The notes under the pieces are model-generated. The model was not told the DNA's origin and did not search any database. It worked only from the letters and a program-made list of their open reading frames with translations. From Nitrososphaerota archaeon (GTDB lineage Archaea; Thermoproteota; Nitrososphaeria; Nitrososphaerales; Gagatemarchaeaceae), in NCBI GenBank assembly GCA_028866945.1, contig JAGWHE010000002.1, positions 1 to 64,000 of the forward strand: a stretch of 64,000 nucleotides of DNA, read 5' to 3'. The position numbers and the translations under genes are program-made. This document shows positions 7,215 to 14,702 of this stretch, piece by piece. The first letter of the stretch is position 1. Every line of letters begins with the position of its first letter.

Positions 7215-7680
7215 GCTGGTCCCCCTCCTCCTGTCGGGGGGACTCTTCGCGACGGTGGCCGCGGCGCTCGCTTCGCGCAAGGTCTCCAACTCCCTCATCG
7301 CGCTCTTCTACACCTCCATGGTCCTTGGCGTCACCTTCACCTTCTACGGCGACGCGCTGCTAGGGCTCCTCACGATGATCACCTTCGCCGGCGCCATCTC
7401 CGTGCTCCTGCTCAGCGTCGTGCTGATCACGGGGGAGTCGAAGCTCGACCTCGGCGCGCGGAAGCTCGCCCTGGCCGCGGTCCCTCTCGCCGCGCTGATC
7501 GGCGCCCTGGCCGCAGCCATGGTCTTCTCCGGCCAGGCGGGGGGCCAGGAGACGGCTGACACGTCGTTCGGCGTCCTCGCATTCCTCTGGACCCTGAGGC
7601 CCTGGGACCTCCTCATCCTGGTGACCGTGTTCGGCGCGGCGATGCTCTCAGTCATCAGCCTCCTCGGAGGAGAGGACTGA
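7204..7680 (+). CDS. NuoJ-like membrane subunit
   Basis: This 158-residue hydrophobic protein has five predicted membrane segments. It contains the NuoJ/ND6 pattern 'LLTMITFAGAISVLLLSVVL', the third-helix region with the pi-bulge glycine, near residues 58-77. It is a single complete J gene, whereas methanogen fpo operons split J in two. TTG 7204 overlaps the I-like gene by 11 bases, and the next gene follows 2 bases after the stop. Together with K it would link the E-channel to the antiporter-like subunits. Confidence 0.85.
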   Translation: MASELVPLLLSGGLFATVAAALASRKVSNSLIALFYTSMVLGVTFTFYGDALLGLLTMITFAGAISVLLLSVVLITGESKLDLGARKLALAAVPLAALIGALAAAMVFSGQAGGQETADTSFGVLAFLWTLRPWDLLILVTVFGAAMLSVISLLGGED

Positions 7681-7682
7681 CC

Positions 7683-7991
7683 ATGGCTTCAGACCAGGCG
7701 ATCCTCCTCGTCACCGGGACCGCCCTCCTGTTCGTCGGGATCGCGTCCACCGCCGTCTCGAAGAACCTGATGAAGAGCATCATGTCCTTCCAGGTGGCGG
7801 TCTTCGGGGCGAACCTCGCCCTGTTCGCTTCCGGGCTGGGGTTCGGCTCGAGGCTCGTCTCCGACACCTTCGTCGCTCTCTCTATCCTGGTGGGGGCTTC
7901 GGTGGAGGCAGTCGGCCTTGCCATCGTCGTGGTCGTCTACAGGAGGTATCACACCCTGAACCCCGATGAAATCAGGAGGCTCCGGCGTTGA
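7683..7991 (+). CDS. NuoK-like membrane subunit
   Basis: This 102-residue protein has three predicted membrane segments, the size and topology of NuoK/ND4L and MrpC. A 'SIMSFQVAVFGANLAL' segment in the middle and 'ILVGASVEAVGLAIVVVVYRRY' near the end match the family. The glutamate in 'ASVEAVGLAI' corresponds to one of its membrane-buried glutamates. The start ATG is 2 bases after the J-like stop, and the next gene overlaps it by 4 bases. Confidence 0.87.
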   Translation: MASDQAILLVTGTALLFVGIASTAVSKNLMKSIMSFQVAVFGANLALFASGLGFGSRLVSDTFVALSILVGASVEAVGLAIVVVVYRRYHTLNPDEIRRLRR

Positions 7992-9736
7992 TCTACGCGG
8001 CCTGGCTGTCGTGGCTCCTCCCCCTCGTCGGGGTCCCCTTCGCCGCCATCGCGGCGAGGCGAAGCGGCAGGGCGGGGGGTTGGTTCGCCGTCGCGTTCTC
8101 CGGAGGTAGCATGGCCGCCGCATTCTACTCAGCCATCAGCCTGGGGCCGCCTGCCACCGAAGGATTCACCACCTGGTTCCCTCCTCTCGGCGTGACCCTG
8201 CAGGTCCAGGTCGACCAGCTGTCCGTGCTCGTGGCCGCCTTCGTCTCTTTCGTGTCTTTCCTCGTCGTCGTCTACTCCCTAGGTTACATGAAGGACGAAC
8301 CGGGGCTGGCCAGGTACTACTCCCTGGTCCTCCTGTTCATAGGGTCCATGATGGGGCTCGTGATGTCCGGGAACCTGGTCCAGTTCTACTTCTTCTGGGA
8401 GGTGATGGGGGTCTGCTCCGCGCTCCTCATCGCCTTCTGGAGCGACCGGCCTGCCGCTAGGAGGGCGGGCATGAAGGCCTTCGTCGTGACCCGGCTGGGG
8501 GACTCGGCGCTGCTCATCGCCGTGGTCTTCGTCGCAGTCACCTTCGGGACCACGAGCTTCGCTGCAATCCTCGGCCCCGGGGGCATACCTTCGCTGGGGA
8601 CCGGCGCCATCTTCGCGCTCGGCCTGCTCATGTTCATCGGCTCCATGGGGAAATCGGCCCAGGTCCCGCTCCACGTCTGGCTCCCCGACGCCATGGAGGG
8701 TCCTACGACCGTCTCGGCCCTCATACACGCCGCGACCATGGTGAACGCCGGCGTGTTCCTCATGCTCAGGATGTATCCCATCATCGTCCTCCCTCAGCTC
8801 TCAGGGTCCTTGGTTGACGTCGTCCTGGCAGTGGGGCTGCTGAGCGCCCTGGTCGGAGGGGCCTGCGCCCTGGCGGCCGACGATATCAAAAGGGTCCTCG
8901 CCTACTCCACCATAAGCCAGCTCGGGCTGATGTTCGCCGCCATAGGGCTGGGGGGCCTGGCCGCAGCCGCCTACCAGATGATCTCGCAGGGGCTTTTCAA
9001 GGCGCTTTCTTTCCTCGCCGCCGGGTCCGTGATCACAGCCGTGGGGACCAGGGAGATCGACAAGTTGGGAGGGCTGGCGAAGGCCCTGAAGTTCACCTAC
9101 GCCGGGTTCCTGGTCTCCATCCTTGCCATGGCGGGACTCCCGCCGTTGGTCGGCTTCTGGAGCAAGGACGCCATCCTGACCTCGGCCATGACCTCAGGGT
9201 TTCTACAGACGGCTGCGGTCCTCGTCGTCTTCGCGTTCACTTCCCTCTACGGTTTCAGGCTCCTCTTCCGGGTCTTTCACGGTCCCGTCCCCGGAGGCGC
9301 GAAGGCGCCGTCGGAACCTCCGGCTTCGATGCTCGTACCCATAGGGGCGCTCACGGTCTCCGTCCTCGGCGCGTGGTATGTGATCCAGGCCCAGCCCTTC
9401 CTGTCATCCGAGTCCTGGCTTCCCGACGCCTACGCGCTTGCGTCCTCGCTCGCCGTCCTCGGAGTCTCCCTCGCGGCGGCCTACTTCGTCTTCCTCGTCG
9501 GCCATCGTAAGATGGCATCCATGGTGAGCGCGGACAGGGGGCTCGCCGGGCTGCGCGACTTCCTCCACGACGGGCTCTGGTTCGACCGGGCCTACGGCGC
9601 GCTCTACGACGGCGCTCTGCGCCCGCTGGCGTCGGCCGTCTCCCGCCTGCAGACCGGCCTGGTGGAGGGGAACACGGCTCTCCTGCTCCTGGCCGTGGGC
9701 GCCCTGTTCGTCCTCTTCGCCCTGGGGGTGCTCTGA
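7988..9736 (+). CDS. NuoL-like antiporter-type subunit
   Basis: This 582-residue protein has about 16 membrane segments and belongs to the NuoL/MrpA family of ion-translocating subunits. The segment 'MGKSAQVPLHVWLPDAMEGPTTVSALIHAATMVNAGVF' (near residue 220) carries the conserved TM7 lysine and the family signature. 'FYFFWEVMG' supplies the TM5 glutamate, so the pumping residues are intact. The C-terminal third extends past the antiporter fold, as expected for the lateral helix of L. TTG 7988 overlaps the K-like stop by 4 bases (TTGA). Confidence 0.9.
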   Translation: MIYAAWLSWLLPLVGVPFAAIAARRSGRAGGWFAVAFSGGSMAAAFYSAISLGPPATEGFTTWFPPLGVTLQVQVDQLSVLVAAFVSFVSFLVVVYSLGYMKDEPGLARYYSLVLLFIGSMMGLVMSGNLVQFYFFWEVMGVCSALLIAFWSDRPAARRAGMKAFVVTRLGDSALLIAVVFVAVTFGTTSFAAILGPGGIPSLGTGAIFALGLLMFIGSMGKSAQVPLHVWLPDAMEGPTTVSALIHAATMVNAGVFLMLRMYPIIVLPQLSGSLVDVVLAVGLLSALVGGACALAADDIKRVLAYSTISQLGLMFAAIGLGGLAAAAYQMISQGLFKALSFLAAGSVITAVGTREIDKLGGLAKALKFTYAGFLVSILAMAGLPPLVGFWSKDAILTSAMTSGFLQTAAVLVVFAFTSLYGFRLLFRVFHGPVPGGAKAPSEPPASMLVPIGALTVSVLGAWYVIQAQPFLSSESWLPDAYALASSLAVLGVSLAAAYFVFLVGHRKMASMVSADRGLAGLRDFLHDGLWFDRAYGALYDGALRPLASAVSRLQTGLVEGNTALLLLAVGALFVLFALGVL

Positions 9737-9738
9737 CG

Positions 9739-11193
9739 GTGTGGCCGATCACCGTCATGGAGATACTCTTCGCCGCCGCCTTCCTCGCCCTGCTCGCCGA
9801 CATTGCCGGAGGCGCCGTGAAGAGGTATGGCCCGGGGCTGGTGGTCGCTTCTGCCATCGCCTCGTCCCTGGCCGTGCTCGGCCTGGACTGGCCCTCGTCC
9901 CTGGGGGCCGTGGTCCAGCTGCAGCCCGTCGCCGAGCCCTTCGCGGCGCTGTACGTCGTCGACAGGTATACCACCTTCACCGCGTTCACAGCCCTCGTCG
10001 TCGGCCTCGCGGTGGTCGCCTACTCCGTGCGGTTCTTCGACTCCGGCCGCCGGGGGTCCTTCTACGCCCTCTTCTCCATCTTGATGTGCACTCTGATGGG
10101 GGTCGTCTCTGCCGGGGATCTGCTTACCCTATTCCTCTTCTGGGAAGGGATGACGGTCTCGGCCTACGGCCTGGTGACTTTCGGCAGGGCCCAGCTCTCC
10201 ATGGAGGCGGGGATCAAGTACTTCTTCATGGCGGGCATAGGGAGCCTCCTCGCACTCTACGGGGTCGCCGCCATCTACTTCTCGAGCGGGTCGATCCTCA
10301 TCCAGTCCGTCGGGGTGTCTCTCTCCTCGAGCTTCGGACAGCTCGGGGTCGCCATACTCCTGCTCGGGCTCGGGGTCGAAGCGGCCGTGGTGCCACTGCA
10401 CACCTGGCTCCCGGACGTCTATTCCGCCTCCCCCATCCCCACGGCTTCCGTGGTCTCGGGGGCCGTCACCGGTGTCGCGGTGTTCGGGATCTTCAAGGTC
10501 GTGCAGCCCCTCGTGCCGGGAGGGGGGTACCTCCCTGCCGGGCTCCCCCTTGGAGGGGGGGTGGCCGCCATCGAGCTGATTCTCGCAGCACTGGCGCTCC
10601 TGACTATGTTCGTAGGCAACCTCTCCGCCTTGGTCCAGGGCAACCTGAGGCGGATGCTCTCCTTCAGCTCGGTTGCCCAGACTGGGTACATGCTCGCGGC
10701 CCTGTCCACCATGAGCGTCCCCGGCCTGGTGGCGGCCGTCTTTGCCGTCTGGAACCACGGCCTCCTAAAGTCGAACTTCTTCATGGCCATCGGCAGACGG
10801 GGGTCGACCATCGAAGGGTCAGAGTTGGACGGCCTTAGGGGAGCCGGGCGAACTGACAGGGCCTTCGGCTTCGTCTTCGCTTCGTCGTCCCTCGCGATGA
10901 TGGGTGCTCCGCCCTTCGGCATGTTCTGGAGCGAGATCCTCGTCGTCCAGGCGCTCCTCATCGCAGGCTCCGCCTCGGGGGCCATCTTCTACCTGCTCGC
11001 CGCAGCCGTGGTCGTCAACATCGTGATGTCCATCGGCTACTACTTCCGGATCATCAACACCGTGGTCTTCGGAGAAGCCGCCGCCGGCCAGCCCCCGCAA
11101 CCGCGCCTGGACCTCGTGCCGTCGGTGTCCCTCCTCGTGCTGAGCCTGGTAACGGGGATCGTCCCCTTCGTGATACTCGGGAAGGTGCTGTAA
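9739..11193 (+). CDS. NuoM/NuoN-like antiporter-type subunit lacking conserved lysines
   Basis: This 484-residue, roughly 14-helix protein belongs to the NuoM/NuoN/MrpD family. The TM5 glutamate is present (FWEGM, E136). The TM7 motif reads 'GVEAAVVPLHTWLPDVY', with E214 where NuoM/NuoN have the pump lysine, and the TM8 lysine position reads T244 ('SGAVTGVAVFG'). It is therefore a divergent member that may not pump by the standard route. It is the last gene of the hydrogenase operon and the only M/N-type subunit, so the complex has two antiporter-like subunits against three in complex I. GTG 9739 starts 2 bases after the L-like stop. Confidence 0.85.
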   Translation: MWPITVMEILFAAAFLALLADIAGGAVKRYGPGLVVASAIASSLAVLGLDWPSSLGAVVQLQPVAEPFAALYVVDRYTTFTAFTALVVGLAVVAYSVRFFDSGRRGSFYALFSILMCTLMGVVSAGDLLTLFLFWEGMTVSAYGLVTFGRAQLSMEAGIKYFFMAGIGSLLALYGVAAIYFSSGSILIQSVGVSLSSSFGQLGVAILLLGLGVEAAVVPLHTWLPDVYSASPIPTASVVSGAVTGVAVFGIFKVVQPLVPGGGYLPAGLPLGGGVAAIELILAALALLTMFVGNLSALVQGNLRRMLSFSSVAQTGYMLAALSTMSVPGLVAAVFAVWNHGLLKSNFFMAIGRRGSTIEGSELDGLRGAGRTDRAFGFVFASSSLAMMGAPPFGMFWSEILVVQALLIAGSASGAIFYLLAAAVVVNIVMSIGYYFRIINTVVFGEAAAGQPPQPRLDLVPSVSLLVLSLVTGIVPFVILGKVL

Positions 11194-11241
11194 TTCGGGC
11201 TCAGTCTTAAATCGAGAGAGGGGTTCCAGGGGCCGAGGGCC

Positions 11242-11679
11242 TTGAGCGACGGAACCTCGTTCAGGAAGATACTCGTCGCCGTGGACGGCTCAGATGTGTC
11301 CATGCGCGCGATGTCCCACGCGGTCCGGATGGCGAAGGAGGAAGGCTCCGAGCTTTACGCGGTCCACGTCGTCCCTTCGCCTCCCTTCGAGTACCAGGGG
11401 GAGGTGGCCGACTACTTCGACCAGGCGCGGTCCTCCGCTGCGCGCTGGATGAAGGGCATAGAGGGCGAGGCCGCCAGGCGGAACCTCTCAGTGAGGACCG
11501 AGGTGATAGTCGGGGCGTCCTCCGTGGTGGACACCATAGTCGGCTATGCCGACACGATCTCGGCCGATCTAATCGTCACCGGGACTCGGGGGAGGACCCC
11601 CTCGACCCATGTCCAGGTGGGGAGCGTGGCGATCGGACTTGTGCAGGCGGCCAGATGTCCCATCCTGGTCGTAAGGTGA
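11242..11679 (+). CDS. Universal stress protein (UspA family)
   Basis: This 145-residue single-domain Usp begins with 'KILVAVDGSDVSMRAMSHAV'. It ends with the ATP-binding type signature G-x2-G-x9-G-S ('TGTRGRTPSTHVQVGSVA') followed by 'CPILVVR'. It is thus an ATP-binding rather than a nucleotide-free Usp. A CTTAAAT box near 11206 lies about 35 bases before the TTG start. It follows the hydrogenase operon by 48 bases in the same direction and may form a unit with the downstream ATPase subunit gene, whose ATG is 16 bases after its stop. Confidence 0.88.
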   Translation: MSDGTSFRKILVAVDGSDVSMRAMSHAVRMAKEEGSELYAVHVVPSPPFEYQGEVADYFDQARSSAARWMKGIEGEAARRNLSVRTEVIVGASSVVDTIVGYADTISADLIVTGTRGRTPSTHVQVGSVAIGLVQAARCPILVVR

Positions 11680-11695
11680 ACGGGGGCCACCGGGC

Positions 11696-13303
11696 ATGGC
11701 AGTCGTTCCACTCACCCAGGTCGCTCTCATCTGCCCCAGGAGCGAACTGGATGTCATGTTGGCGAAGCTCTGCGAGACCGGGATGTTCCACCCCTCCGAC
11801 CGCCAGGGGCTGGTGCAGGACACCCAGCTGGTCCTCCTGAGCTCCAAGGCCCACTCCGTCTACTCCGAGGCGGGGATGCTAGTCAAGAAGTGGGGGGCGG
11901 GCGAGTCCGTCCCCGCCACGGTCTTCGGCGCCCGCTCCATGGGCGAGCTCGTCGAGTCGCTGCGTCAGAGGGCCTCGGACCTCGCCGTGGAGCTCGCGAG
12001 CACCCAGGAAGGGGCAAGGGCCGCGCTCCTCGCCGCGCTGGTTTCTGTGCGGGATGCCGCCCTCGCGATCTTCAGGGACCTCAACAGGATACGCGTCCGC
12101 CCCGGCTCCAGAAGGTTCCTCATCCTCGAAGGGTTCGCCCCCACCCCCCGGCTCGCTGAATTCACCTCGGCCCTCCGCCGCTACCTCCTCTCCACCGAGC
12201 CGGTGCCACGGAACCAGCCGGGGGTGCCCTACGTCCCCTCGCTTCTGGTGAACCCCGGGGCGGTCAGGATCTTCGAAGGGATAACGCTCTCGCTGGGGGT
12301 CCCCAAGTACAACGAGGTCGACCCGACCCCCATCGTGGCGTTCGTCTTTCCGCTCTTCTTCGGCATAATGTTCAGCGACCTCGGGAGGGGGCTTGTGCTT
12401 CTCTTCGGAGGGCTCTACCTCCGCAACAACAAGGGCGAGAGCCTCAGGTACCTCGGCAGGCTGCTGATCGTCCTCGGAGCCGCCGCCGCGGTGTTCGGCG
12501 CGCTCAGGGGGGACTTCTTCGGGGTCGTGCTCCCCTACCCTGCGCCTCTCGCCCTTCCGAGCCTGATTTCCCAGGGCCCTACCCTCCAGACGGCGACGTT
12601 CTGGTTCGAGGTGGGCATAATCTTCGGCACCTTCCACCTGGCGACCGGGTACATCCTCGCTATAACGAACCGGCTGCTCTCAAAGGACTACGCCGAGGCT
12701 CTTTTGGGCTATGTCCCCACCTTCGTCCTCTACGCCGCGACCATCCCCTTCGTCTTCGCGCTCGTCGCAGCCGGCGTGGACCTCCAGGACGTCTTCCTCA
12801 GCAGCCAGCCAACCCCGTTCTTCTCCACGCTTCTGGGGGCGCAGCTCCCCGCGTCCTATGTGGCCGCCGTCACCTTCCCTGTAATCGTCGCCTCCCTCCT
12901 GGTCCTCCTCCTGGGCCGCGCGGCCTACAGTCTGTACTCAACCCACAGGAAGGGGCCCACCATCCGGTCGCTCCAGGCCGGCGTCGTGGAGGCCGTGGTC
13001 AGGCCGGCGGAGCTCCTCATCCACACGGTGAGCTACGTCCGCCTCGGCATCCTCCTCGTCGTGGGCTCGGTGCTAGGTGAGCTGATGTCGGGGCTGCTCA
13101 GCCAGGGAGTCTTCGGGATCATCATCGCGATCCCTGGGAACCTCGCGGTGATAGCCATCGAGGCGTTCATAGTGTACGTCCAGGACCTGAGGCTCAACGT
13201 CTACGAGTGGTTCTCGAAGTTCTACTCGGGACTCGGCAAGGCCTTCGTCCCCCTGCTGTCTCGGGGCGCGACCTTCGAGGTGAGATGGGCCTTCTCGCCT
13301 TAG
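11696..13303 (+). CDS. atpI: V/A-type ATP synthase subunit I (a subunit), stand-alone
   Basis: This is the membrane stator subunit that carries ions to the c-ring. The 535-residue protein is shorter than usual (archaeal AtpI is often about 650-700); the cytosolic N-terminal part looks reduced to about 200 residues. The membrane half is well conserved: 'PTPIVAFVFPLFFGIMFSDLGRG', then 'LIHTVSYVRLGILL', which holds the essential arginine, and a C-terminal 'LRLNVYEWFSKFYSGLGKAFVPL'. No other ATPase subunit gene is near. It follows uspA closely and lies beside the hydrogenase operon, so it may belong to the main ATP synthase encoded elsewhere or to a second assembly. Confidence 0.87.
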   Translation: MAVVPLTQVALICPRSELDVMLAKLCETGMFHPSDRQGLVQDTQLVLLSSKAHSVYSEAGMLVKKWGAGESVPATVFGARSMGELVESLRQRASDLAVELASTQEGARAALLAALVSVRDAALAIFRDLNRIRVRPGSRRFLILEGFAPTPRLAEFTSALRRYLLSTEPVPRNQPGVPYVPSLLVNPGAVRIFEGITLSLGVPKYNEVDPTPIVAFVFPLFFGIMFSDLGRGLVLLFGGLYLRNNKGESLRYLGRLLIVLGAAAAVFGALRGDFFGVVLPYPAPLALPSLISQGPTLQTATFWFEVGIIFGTFHLATGYILAITNRLLSKDYAEALLGYVPTFVLYAATIPFVFALVAAGVDLQDVFLSSQPTPFFSTLLGAQLPASYVAAVTFPVIVASLLVLLLGRAAYSLYSTHRKGPTIRSLQAGVVEAVVRPAELLIHTVSYVRLGILLVVGSVLGELMSGLLSQGVFGIIIAIPGNLAVIAIEAFIVYVQDLRLNVYEWFSKFYSGLGKAFVPLLSRGATFEVRWAFSP

Positions 13304-13351
13304 GCACTGCTCTTAATACAAAGAACCGCCTCGAGCCGAGCCAGTGGGACT

Positions 13352-13663
13352 TTGAAGAACAGGGTCCTGACTGAGTTCGACAGCACTGTAGACGCCAAGA
13401 AGGTGGAGGAGACGGTGAAGACCGGCTACATCGACACGACTGTCGAGAACCTGGTCCAGTGGTGCGCGGTCGAGGACGACCTCGCCGACACCTATGGAAG
13501 GCTCGCTGACGCCGCCAAGGGCCAGGCCGAGAAGGCCGCCTTCAAGCAGCTCCGCGACGAATCGGAGCGCAACAAGGCGGAGCTCTCGAAGCTCCTGAAG
13601 GTGGTCGAAGAGCTCGACAGGGCAAGGGTCGGCAGGATCGAGAGGCTCGCCGGGCTTTCCTAG
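13352..13663 (+). CDS. Small helical protein of unknown function
   Basis: I do not recognise this 103-residue protein. It is almost entirely helical and rich in Glu, Lys and Ala. Patterns such as 'AVEDDLADTYGRLADAA' and 'LRDESERNKAEL' suggest a helical bundle resembling half of a rubrerythrin/ferritin-like domain, but the paired E-x-x-H metal motifs are missing. TTG 13352 follows a CTTAATAC box near 13313, consistent with a short leader. It stands between the ATPase subunit I gene and the converging hypC operon. Confidence 0.5.
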   Translation: MKNRVLTEFDSTVDAKKVEETVKTGYIDTTVENLVQWCAVEDDLADTYGRLADAAKGQAEKAAFKQLRDESERNKAELSKLLKVVEELDRARVGRIERLAGLS

Positions 13664-13665
13664 GC

Positions 13666-14430
13666 CTACTTGCTTCTCCGGGACCTGTCGGCGGAAATGA
13701 GTCGGTTGGCCAGCGTGAGGTCCAGGGCGGTGTACCTTTCGATGTTCCTCGCCTGCCTCCGAGAAAGGACGTCGCACGCGTAGTTCCAGTGGATCGAGAC
13801 CACGTCCCCTGCCTTGACCCTGTCGAAGGGCTCTACCCGTGGGTCGTACCTCACCTTCTTCTCCGCCGGGGCGCCGAGCGACAGCCCGTCGCCAAGGGCG
13901 AGCGGCTGATGCAGGACGACGAGCTCCTCCCTGTCCGCCCTCCGCACCGTCCCCCAGGAGATGCGGCAGTCGTCCATCAGCCGTGCGACCTTCTTCGCGG
14001 CCCCGTTCCCCAGGCTCGGCCCATCCCCTGCGCTTCCCGCGTAGGTCCCCAGAACATAGAGCGTGTGGTGTGGGACCCCTGCGCCGTCCAGCGGTTTGAG
14101 GCTCATCTCGAGGTTCCTCATCCCGTTCCCCTTCAGCTCCCCGCGTGAGAATCTCAGGAAGTCGGCGGGGTCCACCCGCCCAAGGAGGTCGTTCCCGATC
14201 CAGTAGGCTTCGGGGACCGAGTAGTCGAAGACCTCCCTGCCGCTGTTCCTCGCTATGAGCTTGAGGAACGGGTAGGCCGCCTCGAACCCCTGCAGGGTCC
14301 TGACCAGGTCCTCCCCTCCCTTCCCGGCCTCCAGGTGGCCGAGGATCTTCCCGTTCTCGTCCGGGCCGCAGTAGCCCAGGCTGTTCGGCATGTAGGCGTG
14401 CTTGGCGTGGAAGAGGATTCCGTCCTTCAT
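13666..14430 (-). CDS. Uncharacterised protein coupled to hypC
   Basis: This 254-residue soluble protein has no signal or membrane segment. Features include 'FHAKHAYMPNSLGYCGP' at the N-terminus, 'FLKLIARNSGREVFDYSVPEAYWIGNDLL' and a C-terminal 'VVSIHWNYACDVLSRRQARNIERYTALDLTLAN'. It resembles a family that I recall (not firmly) as DUF6390 and as found beside hydrogenase genes. Its ATG overlaps the hypC stop by 4 bases, so the two are translationally coupled. That suggests an accessory role in hydrogenase maturation. The reaction cannot be inferred. Confidence 0.55.
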   Translation of the reverse strand: MKDGILFHAKHAYMPNSLGYCGPDENGKILGHLEAGKGGEDLVRTLQGFEAAYPFLKLIARNSGREVFDYSVPEAYWIGNDLLGRVDPADFLRFSRGELKGNGMRNLEMSLKPLDGAGVPHHTLYVLGTYAGSAGDGPSLGNGAAKKVARLMDDCRISWGTVRRADREELVVLHQPLALGDGLSLGAPAEKKVRYDPRVEPFDRVKAGDVVSIHWNYACDVLSRRQARNIERYTALDLTLANRLISADRSRRSK

Positions 14431-14678
14431 GACCGCCTGGCCTCGGCTTCCGCGAGACGCGCCCCCTTCCTCACCTCGTCCCAGGCCCTCTTTCTGACCC
14501 GGGCTTCGGATTCGCTAAGCACGGAGAGGGCCAGGTTGCCGAAGACCTCGACGTAGTCCCCCTTCGCCGCCCTGGCCAGCGTCACGTCCACCCCGTCCAG
14601 TGCCCGCCCGTCGAAGAACTCCACCCTGGCCCTCCCCCTGGCGACCTCCACCGCCCTGCCGACCCTGGTTACGCACAT
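14427..14678 (-). CDS. hypC: Hydrogenase assembly chaperone HypC/HupF
   Basis: HypC carries the Fe(CN)2CO group from HypD to the hydrogenase large subunit. This 83-residue protein starts with MC, placing the essential cysteine at position 2, and has the small beta-barrel pattern 'GRAVEVARGRARVEFFDGR' followed by 'AAKGDYVEVFGNLALSVLSESEA'. A TTTATAG box (minus strand, near 14704-14711) lies about 29 bases upstream, giving a leaderless start. It heads a two-gene unit on the strand opposite to the hydrogenase operon, about 3.5 kb beyond that operon's end. Confidence 0.85.
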   Translation of the reverse strand: MCVTRVGRAVEVARGRARVEFFDGRALDGVDVTLARAAKGDYVEVFGNLALSVLSESEARVRKRAWDEVRKGARLAEAEARRS

Positions 14679-14702
14679 CGGGAAGTTTTTGCCTCCCTTT
14701 CT

